Notes under the pieces: generated by a model | Told to the model about the DNA's origin: nothing | The model's input: only the letters and a program-made list of their open reading frames with translations | Database searches by the model: none | Program-made: the position numbers and the translations under genes | In this document: one piece after another, positions 16,872 to 25,740 of the stretch | How positions within the stretch are numbered: position 1 is the stretch's first letter | How the letters are laid out: each line of letters starts with the position of its first letter | Source of the DNA: Acuticoccus kalidii | GTDB taxonomy: Bacteria > Pseudomonadota > Alphaproteobacteria > Rhizobiales > Amorphaceae | DNA length: 64,000 nucleotides | NCBI RefSeq assembly: GCF_021556395.1 | Contig: NZ_JAKGCS010000006.1 | Span: 124,001-188,000 of the forward strand | Direction: 5' to 3'

Positions 16872-18473
16872 TCAGCGGGTGACGATTTCCGGCCCCATCA
16901 ACGTCGTCGGCAGGAAGGTGGAGAGCGGCGGGAAATAGGTCACGATGATGAGGAAGATGAAGAGCACGCCGACAAAGGGCGCGGCGGCCTTCACCACCTG
17001 GACGAGACTCATCCCCGTGATGCCGGACGTCACGAAGAGGTTGAGCCCGATCGGCGGGGTGATCATCCCGATCTCCATGTTGACGACCATGATGATGCCG
17101 AGATGGATCGGGTCCACCCCGAGCTCGACCGCGATCGGGAAGACGACCGGCGCGACGATCAACAGAAGGCCCGACGGCTCCATGAACTGGCCGCCGATCA
17201 GGAGGAGGATGTTCACCGCGATCAGGAAGGTGAACCAGTTGAAGCCCGCCGAGATCATCCATTCGGTGATCGCCTGCGGGATCCGCTCCGAGGTGAGGAC
17301 GTGGGCGAACAGCAGCGCGTTGACGATGATGAACATCAGCATGATCGTCGTGCGCGCGGCGTCGATCATCACCTTGCGGGTGTCGCCATGGACGATGGTC
17401 CCCGGCGCATGGAAGAGCGCGACCCCGACATTGCGCACGAGGTGGACGAACCCGATCGACAGCGCCGCCGGCACGTTGGCGCTGCCCTGCCGTGCCGAGA
17501 TGTAGAGAAGCGCGCCGATCAACGCCGCGACGGCGCCGAGAACGAGGCGCCGGTCGAACGCGCCTTCGCCGATCGCGAAATAGCCGATGATGAGAACGAT
17601 CACGAAGAGGGCGAGGCCGTAGACCCAGGCGAAGAAGCCGGCACGCGCGAGGCCGCTGACATTCTCCGGCAGGAACCGCCTGCCCTTCATCGGCCCCATA
17701 TCGCGATAGATGAAGAGGGCGATGACGAAGGAGTAGACGGCGGCGACGGCGGCCGCCTCGGTCGGCGTGAAGACGCCGCCATAGATGCCGCCCAGGATGA
17801 TGACGATGAGGAAGAGCCCCCAGGCCGCGTCTTTGCCGGCGCGCACGAGTTCGCCCCAGCCACCCCATTCGCCCTTGGGCAGCCCCTTGATGCGGGCCAT
17901 CACGAAGATTGCGCCCATCAGCATCAACCCGGCGACGAGGCCCGGAATGACGCCCGCGAGGAACATGCGGCCGACCGAGACGTCGGTCGCCGCGGCGTAG
18001 ACGACCATCACGATCGACGGCGGGATCAGGATGCCGAGCGTGCCGGCGTTCGCGATGATGCCGGAGGCGAATTCCTTGGTGTAGCCGACCTGCCGCATCC
18101 CGGCGATCGCGATGGTGCCGATCGCCACCACCGTCGCCGGCGAGGAGCCGGAGAGCGCCGCGAACAGCATACAGGCGAGCACCGATGCCATCGCGAGGCC
18201 GCCGCGGAACGAGCCGACCGCGGCGATCGCGAAGCGGATGATGCGCTGCGCGACCCCGCCCGTCGACATGAAGGCGGAGGCGAGGATGAAGTAGGGGATC
18301 GCGAGCAGCGTGTAATTCTGGCTTGCGGTGAAGAGCTGCAGGGCGACGGAGGAGATCGTGTCCGTCGAGAAGAAGGCGATCAGGAGCAGAGAGGACAGGC
18401 CGAGCGAGACCGCGACCGGGACGCCGACGAGAAGAAAGAAGAAGACGAGGGCGAAGAGGATTGCCGGTTCCAT
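16872..18473 (-). CDS. dctM: TRAP transporter large permease, extended DctM
   Basis: A 533-residue inner-membrane permease of the DctM family, normally about 430 residues. Family motifs include LSGSSPATVVAIG, GTLGILIPPSI, GVFTPTEAAAVA and MEIGMITPPIGLN. The extra length is an insert at about residues 260-362, between the FTPTEA region and DAARTTIM. It holds two additional hydrophobic segments and so keeps the topology. The ATG at 18473 overlaps the dctQ stop (TGATG), so a longer frame to 18659 is rejected. With DctQ and the upstream DctP it forms one TRAP importer. Substrate unknown. Confidence 0.93.
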   Translation of the reverse strand: MEPAILFALVFFFLLVGVPVAVSLGLSSLLLIAFFSTDTISSVALQLFTASQNYTLLAIPYFILASAFMSTGGVAQRIIRFAIAAVGSFRGGLAMASVLACMLFAALSGSSPATVVAIGTIAIAGMRQVGYTKEFASGIIANAGTLGILIPPSIVMVVYAAATDVSVGRMFLAGVIPGLVAGLMLMGAIFVMARIKGLPKGEWGGWGELVRAGKDAAWGLFLIVIILGGIYGGVFTPTEAAAVAAVYSFVIALFIYRDMGPMKGRRFLPENVSGLARAGFFAWVYGLALFVIVLIIGYFAIGEGAFDRRLVLGAVAALIGALLYISARQGSANVPAALSIGFVHLVRNVGVALFHAPGTIVHGDTRKVMIDAARTTIMLMFIIVNALLFAHVLTSERIPQAITEWMISAGFNWFTFLIAVNILLLIGGQFMEPSGLLLIVAPVVFPIAVELGVDPIHLGIIMVVNMEIGMITPPIGLNLFVTSGITGMSLVQVVKAAAPFVGVLFIFLIIVTYFPPLSTFLPTTLMGPEIVTR

Positions 18474-19162
18474 CAGTCCCTCAACACGTCTTTGTTTTCG
18501 GCGACGAGGTCTTCCGCCTCGTGGCTCGCAATGATCAGGTCGCGTTGACCGCGCGCGATATCGATGAGCGCCTGGAAGGCCCGCATCGTGAAGAGGCCGA
18601 GGCCGACCGGCAGGATGAGATAGGCGACCCAGCGGTGAACGCGCACCTGGCCCGCCCATTCCTGCATGAAGCCCGGATAAATGAGATCATCGAGGCCGGT
18701 GCCGACGCGGAAAAAGCGCCACCAATAATCGACGGCCCCGCCGCCGCGCGTGGTCGCGCCGAGATATTCGAGCCAGTTCCCCGAAATGAGGATGATGCCG
18801 TAGAGCATCGCCGCGAAGGCCCCGAACATTGCGAAGAAGCGGAAGAGGGGGCGCGGCAACGCGCGGATCAGCGTGTCGATACCGAGATGGGCGCCGATGC
18901 GCACGGCGTAGCTCATGCCGAACAGGATCAGCCAGGCGAACAGGATGCGGTTGAGCTCCAGCGCCCCGGTGATGCCCGAATTGAAGCCGTAGCGCAGCAC
19001 CACCTGGACGAACGCGACGAGCGTCATCAAGGCGAGGATGATGGCGATGAAGATCTCTTCGAACGCCGCCATCGTCTCCGGGGCGAGCCGGTCGAGGATG
19101 AAGTAGAACACGACGAAGGCGATGAGGATCGGGAGCGGATAGGCGACGAGGAGGTCGTACAT
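18473..19162 (-). CDS. dctQ: TRAP transporter small permease, DctQ
   Basis: A 229-residue membrane protein with four main hydrophobic segments and the DctQ-type stretch LELNRILFAWLILFGMSYAVR. It has a longer than usual loop and C-terminal tail. The ATG at 19162 has an AAGG site before it. The frame open to 19225 adds an implausible Arg/Gly leader. It is coupled to dctM by TGATG overlap and separated from dctP by 232 bases containing a stem-loop. Confidence 0.9.
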   Translation of the reverse strand: MYDLLVAYPLPILIAFVVFYFILDRLAPETMAAFEEIFIAIILALMTLVAFVQVVLRYGFNSGITGALELNRILFAWLILFGMSYAVRIGAHLGIDTLIRALPRPLFRFFAMFGAFAAMLYGIILISGNWLEYLGATTRGGGAVDYWWRFFRVGTGLDDLIYPGFMQEWAGQVRVHRWVAYLILPVGLGLFTMRAFQALIDIARGQRDLIIASHEAEDLVAENKDVLRD

Positions 19163-19346
19163 GGCCAACCTTGCGAATTCGTGCGGGATTCCCCCTCGGC
19201 CGCGAAGCCTCGGAAGCCCGTGCATTCGATCGAGCGCCGGTCCCCGAACGCACCATCACGCGGCGGCGAGCGAGCTCGGTGAGCCGGCTAGCTTAACCGC
19301 GAATTGACGGCTGGGCGATCGTCGTGGCGCAAATCGGGTCGATAGC

Positions 19347-19378
19347 GGCGCACGAGGGCGTGATCGCCTCCGTGCGCC
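19347..19378 (-). promoter_or_regulatory. Stem-loop between dctP and dctQ
   Basis: An inverted repeat with 8-bp perfect arms (19347-19354 and 19371-19378) and further pairing inside. It starts 16 bases after the dctP stop and has no T run. Such hairpins after receptor genes usually protect or partly terminate the message, giving more receptor than permease. Confidence 0.5.
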
Positions 19379-19394
19379 AAGTCGGGCTCAGGCC

Positions 19395-20393
19395 TCAGGA
19401 GCCGCCATTGTTCGCCGCGACCGCGGCGTCGATGAGATCCTTGCCGATCTCGTCCTCGAACTGGGACCAGACGGGCTTCATCGCGTCGACCCAGGCTTGG
19501 CGCTGCTCGGGCGTCAGCGTGCGGACGGTGCCGCCGGCGTCGATGATGGCCTGCTTGGCTTCCTCGTTGAGCTGCGCGGACTTCTGATTGTACTCGTCCG
19601 ACACCTCTTTGAAGATCGTGAGGAACTGCTCGCGGGTTTCGTCGTCGAGGCTGTCGAGGAACTCGTCGGTCGTGACGGCGAAGTAGGTCAGGAGCTGGTG
19701 GTTGGTCTCCGTGATGCCGTCCTGCACCTCGAAGAATTTCTGCGTGTAGATGTTGGTGTAGGTGTTTTCCTGCCCGTCGACGACGCCCTGCTGGAGCGCG
19801 CCATAGACCTCGTTGAAGGCGAGCTTCTGGGCGTTGGCGCCGAGCGCCTCGATCATCGCCTGGGCGATGTCGGACGTCTGCACGCGGAATTTCAGGCCTT
19901 TCGCATCGGACGGCAGGAGCAGCGGCTTATCGGCGGAGAACTGCTTCAGGCCGTTGTTGATGTAGCCGAGGCCGATATAGCCATAGTCCTGCATCGAGGT
20001 GAGGAGGCTCTTACCCTCCTCGCTCTCCGTGAACCGGTCCACCGCCTCGAGATCGGCAAACAGGAAGGGCAGATCGAAGAGGCCGAGCGTGCGCGTATAG
20101 GCGCCGAATTTCGACAGCGACGGCGCGGCGAGCTGGACGTCGCCGAGGAGAAGGGCCTCCATGACCTTGTCGTCGTCGTAGAGCTGAGAGTTCGGGAAGA
20201 CTTCCATGCAAGCCTTGCCGTCCATCTCGTCGTTCACGCGTTCGGCGAGGGCGGCGGCCATTTCCCCCTTGGGGTGGCCGCGCTCGGCGACGACGTGGCT
20301 GAATTTGATGACGATTTCCCCATCGTCACATGCCGCGAGGGCGGGCGTGGAAGCGACCATCGCCAAGGCGGCGGCGCAGAGAATTGCTTTCAT
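19395..20393 (-). CDS. dctP: TRAP transporter solute-binding protein, DctP family
   Basis: A 332-residue periplasmic receptor with a signal peptide (MKAILCAAALAMVA... ALA). Typical DctP features are IKFSHVVAERGHPKG, FPNSQLYDDDKVMEAL, the substrate-arginine motif LKFRVQTSDI and NEVYGALQQGVVDGQENTYTN. The ligand is probably a carboxylate bound by that arginine (family knowledge). The ATG at 20393 follows a GAGGAG site. A GTG nine bases upstream is rejected. It begins the dctP-dctQM transcript. Confidence 0.94.
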   Translation of the reverse strand: MKAILCAAALAMVASTPALAACDDGEIVIKFSHVVAERGHPKGEMAAALAERVNDEMDGKACMEVFPNSQLYDDDKVMEALLLGDVQLAAPSLSKFGAYTRTLGLFDLPFLFADLEAVDRFTESEEGKSLLTSMQDYGYIGLGYINNGLKQFSADKPLLLPSDAKGLKFRVQTSDIAQAMIEALGANAQKLAFNEVYGALQQGVVDGQENTYTNIYTQKFFEVQDGITETNHQLLTYFAVTTDEFLDSLDDETREQFLTIFKEVSDEYNQKSAQLNEEAKQAIIDAGGTVRTLTPEQRQAWVDAMKPVWSQFEDEIGKDLIDAAVAANNGGS

Positions 20394-20484
20394 TGGGCGC
20401 ACTCCTCAGGTTTCTGTGCTTCCCCTGTTACACAGAATATTTGCCCGCGGAAGTACCATTGTCGTTAATTGAGGCATGTGAAAG

Positions 20485-20498
20485 CAATTCGTGAATTG
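20485..20498. promoter_or_regulatory. Inverted repeat upstream of dctP (possible operator)
   Basis: CAATTC-GT-GAATTG, with perfect 6-bp arms, lies about 92-105 bases before the dctP start. It sits in the AT-richer part of the 356 bases between dctP and the tRNA promoter. It is immediately followed by TTGACA at 20499-20504 on the plus strand. The rest of this gap (to 20749) shows no gene. Confidence 0.3.
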
Positions 20499-20749
20499 TT
20501 GACAGCGTTCATTCCAATCGAGTGAAACGATCCGCAGTCACCTCGCAAGAGGAGTGATCCCTTTTCAACGACGACAACGTCCGTTGCGCCGCCGGCGAGG
20601 GCCAAGGGGCCGCATCGATCGGTCCATGATCATGCGAACGCGACCGATCGCCTCACTGCGAAGGCCGGCGCCGGCATCGCCGAGCGGCACGCCCGCTGCC
20701 CGTGCATATCAAAACTGCGAACTTGCGCCCATTCAATGCGAGTTGGCGG

Positions 20750-20778
20750 TTGCGAGACGGCGCCAACCTCGATATCTG
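20750..20778 (+). promoter_or_regulatory. Housekeeping promoter of tRNA-Thr
   Basis: TTGCGA (-35) and TATCTG (-10) are separated by 17 bases and end 16 bases before the tRNA. A GC-rich discriminator follows, as at stringently controlled stable-RNA promoters. Confidence 0.5.
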
Positions 20779-20794
20779 AGGGGCGGCGCAGCGG

Positions 20795-20870
20795 GCCGCT
20801 GTAGCTCAGATGGTAGAGCAACGCATTCGTAATGCGTGGGTCGGCGGTTCGAGTCCGTCCAGCGGCACCA
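20795..20870 (+). tRNA. tRNA-Thr (anticodon CGT)
   Basis: A 76-base cloverleaf with acceptor arms GCCGCTG/CAGCGGC and a D-arm with TAGCTCAGA. The anticodon stem ACGCA/TGCGT around loop TTCGTAA gives anticodon CGT at 20828-20830. The T-arm contains GGTTCGAGTC, and CCA is encoded. It reads ACG threonine codons. No integrase or repeated attachment sequence lies next to it. Confidence 0.97.
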
Positions 20871-20959
20871 CCCTTTCCTCTCCCAGACCTCGATCGGGAG
20901 AGCGGCTCGCGCGCCTTCCCGATTTCCGAGCCTCGCACCTCTGCCAAATCCACCATCGC

Positions 20960-21901
20960 TCAAGCGGTGGCGATCTCCTCCCGCGTCACCTCCGGCAGCA
21001 GCCGCTCCATGTCCTCGATCCGGGCAAGTTCGGTGTGCGGCGTGAGGATCGCGGCGGCCCCGGCGGCGCTGCCGCGCGCGACGGCGTCCTCCAGCGATTC
21101 GCCGCGCGACAGGCCGATGATCACCCCCGCGACCATCGAATCCCCCGCGCCGACCGCGCTGACGAGATCGACCTTCGGCGCGCTGTAGCGCAGCGCCCGT
21201 TCCGGCGTGACGAGAAGCGCGCCGTCTTCGCCCAGCGAAACGAGGACGTTCTTCGAGATCCCCTTGTCGATCATCGCGCGCGCGGCCTTCGCTTGCGTGA
21301 CGGCGTCGGGCAGGGCCTCGCCGGTATAGCTCTCGAGCTCGACGAGGTTCGGCTTGATGAGATAGGCGCCGAGGCAGGCCGACAGCATGTCGCCGGGCCC
21401 GTCGACGATGAGCGCCGCGCCGAGCTCGGCCGCCAGCGCGCCCACATTGGTGCAGCTCCGCGGCTCGATTCCGGGCGGGAGACTGCCGCTCAGGACGATG
21501 CAGCGCGGCGCCGGCTCGACCTCGCGCAGCATCGTGAAGAGCGCCTCCGCCTCGGCCTCGGTGATCGACGGTCCGGGCATGACGAAGCGATATTGCTCGC
21601 CGCTCTCCTTCTCGGTGACGGTGAGGCTCTCGCGCGTCTGGCCCGCGATCGGCACGGCCTTGGTCGCGATCCCTTCGGCCGCGACGGCGTCCTGAAGGCG
21701 CGCGCCGTTGCTGCCGCCGACCGTGAAGATCGCGACGACATCGACACCCGCCCGTCCCACCACGCGGGCGACGTTGATGCCGCCTCCGCCGGCCTGAACC
21801 GTCGGCGTCTCGCAGCGCAGCTTCGCGGTCGGGACGACCTTTTGGGTTCGCGTCGAAATGTCGATCGCCGGATTCATTGTAATCGTCGCAACGAGCGTCA
21901 C
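20960..21901 (-). CDS. PfkB-family sugar-phosphate kinase (1-phosphofructokinase type)
   Basis: A 313-residue ribokinase-superfamily kinase. The start VATITMNPAIDIS and the AGGGGINVARV stretch are those of the 1-phosphofructokinase/PfkB/LacC branch. GAGDSMVAG carries the anion hole and catalytic aspartate. It phosphorylates fructose-1-phosphate, fructose-6-phosphate or tagatose-6-phosphate with ATP, and the sequence does not decide which. The start is GTG, with an AAAGGA site at good spacing. It stands alone: no PTS or aldolase genes are beside it. Confidence 0.9.
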   Translation of the reverse strand: MTLVATITMNPAIDISTRTQKVVPTAKLRCETPTVQAGGGGINVARVVGRAGVDVVAIFTVGGSNGARLQDAVAAEGIATKAVPIAGQTRESLTVTEKESGEQYRFVMPGPSITEAEAEALFTMLREVEPAPRCIVLSGSLPPGIEPRSCTNVGALAAELGAALIVDGPGDMLSACLGAYLIKPNLVELESYTGEALPDAVTQAKAARAMIDKGISKNVLVSLGEDGALLVTPERALRYSAPKVDLVSAVGAGDSMVAGVIIGLSRGESLEDAVARGSAAGAAAILTPHTELARIEDMERLLPEVTREEIATA

Positions 21902-22139
21902 GGCGTGTCCTTTCGTTGAGCGTCGTGAGGCGGTCCCACGGGGTCGCCAGTCTCCGAACGGCGCGTATCCTGATCTCGATCCGTCTTAGGCCACGCGATC
22001 CTGCGAGGAGAAGGGGGCATCGGAAGGAGCGGCGAGAATGCAAATTTCTTCACACGGCCGGCGGGTTTGTGGCAATCTTGTGCGGCGGTCGACTGCTTCG
22101 AGGCAATTTAATAATATGAGCAATATATACCTGGCAAAT

Positions 22140-22156
22140 TATAGCGTTTCGCTATA
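22140..22156. promoter_or_regulatory. Inverted repeat in the AT-rich region before the hybrid kinase
   Basis: TATAGCG-TTT-CGCTATA, with perfect 7-bp arms, lies 55 bases before the chosen start of the histidine kinase gene. The 310 bases between the PfkB gene and the kinase hold no other gene. The last 100 are unusually AT-rich for this genome (22100-22160), as expected for a promoter. This could be an operator. Confidence 0.4.
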
Positions 22157-22211
22157 TTAGCGCCGATCCCAGGTTGTGGCTCGACATTCGAGCGTTTGTT
22201 CGGGTGGCGTA

Positions 22212-25200
22212 ATGTCGGTGGGGATGGTGGAGAATAGGCCGGCCCGCATGCGCGAATCATTGCAGGACGAGCTAGAGAGCGCGATCGACGCGCTGCGCCG
22301 CGTTTCCGATGCGATCGGTTCGCTCTCCGATCGGGACGGCGGCGATGGTCTGGGTGTGGCCGGCGACGGGGTGGGGCAGTCACCCGGCCGCGTGGAGGGG
22401 CCGCGCCCGCCGGGATCGGTCGGCGCCTTCTGGCTCGACGCCCGCACCGGGAGTGTTCAACTCTCCCGCGACGCGCGCGATATTCTAGGCCGCACCTCCG
22501 ACAAAGGCTTCCAGCTCGATGATTTCCTCGCCGCCTTCGATGTGGGGGAGCGCGACGCGCTGCGGGCGGACATCGGCCGGGCGATGGAGATCGGTATCGC
22601 CATCGAATGCGAACGGCGCCTTGCCGGCTCCAGCCAAATCGATGCGGCGCGCATGGTGCAGCTCGCCGCGATGCCGGTTCGCGATGGCGCGGGCGAGATG
22701 CTCGGCTTCAGCGGCCATGTGCGCGCCCTGTCGTCGCCGGCGGCGTCGTCCGACATCGAGGCGAACCCCATGGCGGCGGGGACGCTCGCCGATGTCGTCC
22801 CCGTCAAGGTCTGGATCGCCGATCTCGAGGGGCGGACCGAGCGCGTCAATCAGCGTCTCGCCGACTTTCTCGGCCTCACCAGCCGGACCGCGGAATGGTC
22901 GTGGGCGAACCACATCCATCCGGCCGATCTCGAAGGGCTGCTCGCGATGTGGGACGCGAGCAAGAAAAGCGGCGTCGAATCGGATTGCGAATGCCGTTTG
23001 AAGCGGCGGGACGGCCGCTATCGGTGGCACAAGCTGCGCATCATCCCGATGCGGGGCGCCGACGGGGCGATCGAGGGGTGGTATGGCGGCGGCGTCGACA
23101 TCGACGAGCTGAAGGCCGCCGAGGCGCGCACGCGCGAGCTGACGGAGCGCCTCACCGTCACCCTCGGCAGCATCAATGACGGTCTCGCGACCTATGACCG
23201 GAACTGGCGCTGCACGTACATGAACAGGGTGGCCGGGGACATTCTCGGCATCGATGCGGTCGCCTTGATCGGCAAGAATGTGTGGGAGGAGTTCCCCCAG
23301 GCGGTCGGCGGAGAGATCTACGAGGCGATGCATGCCGCGGCGCGGAGCGGCCGGCGGCATCGGCTGGAATCGACCCGGACCTCGGACGGGCGATGGTTCG
23401 ACATCACCATGTACCCCTTCCGGGACGGGGTCACCGTGATGTTCCGCGACGTCACCATCGGCCAGTTGCGCGAGGAACGCCTCCGTCTGTTGGAAGCGGC
23501 GGTCGCCAACATGCACGACATGGTGGTCATCACCACGGTGGAGACCTCCGCCGAGGGGGACGAGATCGCGGTGATCTACGTCAACGAGGCTTACGAGACG
23601 ATCACGGGCTTTCGCGCCGATGCGGTCTCCGGCCTTCCGCCGAGTTATCTCGACGCATCGGACGGCCTCGTTTCGCCGGACAAGGTGGCGCAGATCCGCG
23701 CCTCGATGGCGCGTGGCGAGCCGGTGCGGACCGAGCTCTATCTTCCGACCGCGGCGGGCGAGGCGATGTGCGTCGACCTCTTCCTCACGCCGATCGAGGG
23801 CCGCAGCGGCAAGGCGGTGACCTGGGTCGCCGTGCTGCGCGATCAGACGGAGCGCAAGCGCAACGAGGCGCTCGCCGGATGGCAGGCCTGGATGCTCGAC
23901 CGCGCGCACGACGCGATCGTCGTCTGTGATCTCGACGGCAGCGTCACCTATTGGAACAAGCGCGCCGAGCAGCTCTATGGCTGGACGGCCGCGGAGGCGA
24001 TCGGCAAGCCGATGAAGGGCCTGCTCGGCGCCGGGGAGGACGGCGTCGACACGGCGCTCGCGGCGACGCAATCGCTCGGCCACTGGGCCGGGCGGCTCAA
24101 GCACGTCACGCGCGAGGGAAAGGTGATCCAGGTCGGCAGCAACTGGTCGCTCATTCCGCCGACGGACGAGCACGACCATTCGATCCTGACGATCAATGTC
24201 GACATCACGCAGCGCATCCTCCTCGACGAGGAGTTCATGCGGATGCAGCGGCTCGAAGCCATCGGCAAGATGACCGGCGGGATCGCGCACGACTTCAACA
24301 ATCTGCTGACGATCATTCTCGGCAGCGCCGACATGATCAACCGCCGTGCCGGGAACGCGCCGGAAATCGTCTCGCTCGCCGGCATGTCGCGATCGGCCGC
24401 CGAGCGGGGGCGCGATCTCGTGCGCCGTCTTCTCGCCTTCGCCCGGCGCCAGCAGCTCGATCCGGTGCCGACCGACATCAACCAGGCGCTCGATCAACTC
24501 GCCCCGATGCTCGCGAAGGCGGTTCACACCAATGTCGAGTTCGAGCTCGACCGCGAGGGCGGGTTGTGGCTCGCCGAGATCGATCCCGGCCGGCTCGAGG
24601 ATGCGTTGATCAATCTGTCGCTGAACGCCAGCGACGCGATGCAGCCGAACGGTGGCCGCATCGTCATCGAAACGCGCAATATCGTGCTCGATGGCGTCGA
24701 CAGCGAACTCTATTTCGACGTCGTGCCGGGCGAATATGTGATGATCGGCGTGTCCGACAACGGCGCCGGCATGGACGCCGAGGTGCAGCGCCGCGTGTTC
24801 GAGCCGTTCTTTACGACCAAAGGGGGGCGGGGCTCAGGGCTCGGGCTCAGCATGGTCTACGGCTTCATGAAGCAGTCGGGCGGGCACATCAAAATATATT
24901 CGGAGGTCGGCCAAGGCACCGTGGTCCGCCTCTGGCTTCCCCGCTCGAAGGCGGTGAGCACGACCGCGACCGCCGAGCCCCTTTACGACGCCGCGCCCAA
25001 CGGCACGGAGACGCTCCTTCTCGTGGAGGACGATCCGAGCGTGCGCTACAGCGTGAGCACGATGCTCGAAAGTCTCGGCTATACGATCGTCCAGGCGACG
25101 CGCGCCGAGGAAGCGATCACGATCCTGCGGGAGCGGGGCGACATCGACATGCTATTCACCGACGTCATCATGCCGGGGGCGATGAACGGGATGCGTCTCG

Positions 25201-25376
25201 CTGAGTTGATCCGCGAGCAGAACCCCAATTTGCCGATCCTGTTTACCTCAGGATACTCGAAATCCACGCTGACCCGGCAATTCGAGTTCGATGCGAACAT
25301 GGATCTTCTGTCGAAACCGTACCGTGTCAGTGATCTCGCGCAGACGGTGCGCCGTCTCTTCGACCGGCCGGATTGA
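22212..25376 (+). CDS. Hybrid histidine kinase, multi-PAS, with receiver
   Basis: A protein of about 1,054 residues with no membrane segment, so probably a cytosolic sensor. It contains a weak N-terminal PAS-like region (about 70-160), then four PAS/PAC units (roughly 185-305, 312-415, 420-535 and 540-660). HisKA follows with H-box GGIAHDFNNLL (His693), then a HATPase with N-box NLSLNASDA, DNGAGMD and GRGSGLGLSM. A C-terminal receiver has phospho-Asp984 in LFTDVIMPG. The family signals by a His-to-Asp relay. The ligand or redox cue sensed is unknown. GTG 22176 or ATG 22224 are possible alternative starts. Its natural partners could be the two response regulators 2-3 kb downstream. Confidence 0.92.
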   Translation: MSVGMVENRPARMRESLQDELESAIDALRRVSDAIGSLSDRDGGDGLGVAGDGVGQSPGRVEGPRPPGSVGAFWLDARTGSVQLSRDARDILGRTSDKGFQLDDFLAAFDVGERDALRADIGRAMEIGIAIECERRLAGSSQIDAARMVQLAAMPVRDGAGEMLGFSGHVRALSSPAASSDIEANPMAAGTLADVVPVKVWIADLEGRTERVNQRLADFLGLTSRTAEWSWANHIHPADLEGLLAMWDASKKSGVESDCECRLKRRDGRYRWHKLRIIPMRGADGAIEGWYGGGVDIDELKAAEARTRELTERLTVTLGSINDGLATYDRNWRCTYMNRVAGDILGIDAVALIGKNVWEEFPQAVGGEIYEAMHAAARSGRRHRLESTRTSDGRWFDITMYPFRDGVTVMFRDVTIGQLREERLRLLEAAVANMHDMVVITTVETSAEGDEIAVIYVNEAYETITGFRADAVSGLPPSYLDASDGLVSPDKVAQIRASMARGEPVRTELYLPTAAGEAMCVDLFLTPIEGRSGKAVTWVAVLRDQTERKRNEALAGWQAWMLDRAHDAIVVCDLDGSVTYWNKRAEQLYGWTAAEAIGKPMKGLLGAGEDGVDTALAATQSLGHWAGRLKHVTREGKVIQVGSNWSLIPPTDEHDHSILTINVDITQRILLDEEFMRMQRLEAIGKMTGGIAHDFNNLLTIILGSADMINRRAGNAPEIVSLAGMSRSAAERGRDLVRRLLAFARRQQLDPVPTDINQALDQLAPMLAKAVHTNVEFELDREGGLWLAEIDPGRLEDALINLSLNASDAMQPNGGRIVIETRNIVLDGVDSELYFDVVPGEYVMIGVSDNGAGMDAEVQRRVFEPFFTTKGGRGSGLGLSMVYGFMKQSGGHIKIYSEVGQGTVVRLWLPRSKAVSTTATAEPLYDAAPNGTETLLLVEDDPSVRYSVSTMLESLGYTIVQATRAEEAITILRERGDIDMLFTDVIMPGAMNGMRLAELIREQNPNLPILFTSGYSKSTLTRQFEFDANMDLLSKPYRVSDLAQTVRRLFDRPD

Positions 25377-25740
25377 GGCGGTCGCGGCGGGCGACGTGAT
25401 GGGGCATTCAAACGGAATGCCTCAAACATGCCATAATTGAGACACCATTCGGCCGATATATCGGGATATCAGAAACATTGGGCGTTGATGTCGAGGCGGA
25501 ATCAGCTAAACGCCTCGCCCAGATGTGGCAGATGCCCGCCCAAGCGGCGCCACTTTTTTGTACGATTTTGTAAAAATTGCCACGCTTTCGTGCGTTTTTG
25601 AGGCGTGCTGACGAATTTCGGCCAACCTTCGGCCGATTGGATACAAGTCGATCTTTCTCCTTAAATAAGCGCACAGTTTACTGCTACCGCGACGCAGGCG
25701 GATCGATAGGTTTTCTCGAGACAACGCTCGAGGAAACATC
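25377..25740. promoter_or_regulatory. Intergenic region upstream of the GH8 cellulase, with repeated TTCGGCC sites
   Basis: The 364 bases contain no gene. TTCGGCCGAT occurs at 25448-25457 and 25628-25637, with a shorter TTCGGCC at 25617-25623. The last two are exactly 11 bp apart, one helical turn. A perfect 12-bp palindrome, CCGATATATCGG, lies at 25453-25464. A 7-bp hairpin (25403-25409 with 25415-25421) without T run follows the kinase gene. GAGGA just before 25741 is the ribosome-binding site of the cellulase gene. Confidence 0.4.

Noticed and set aside
20795..21000. tRNA-Thr as an integration site of a mobile element
   Set aside because: No integrase, no repeated tRNA 3' end in the neighbourhood, and normal chromosomal genes on both sides.
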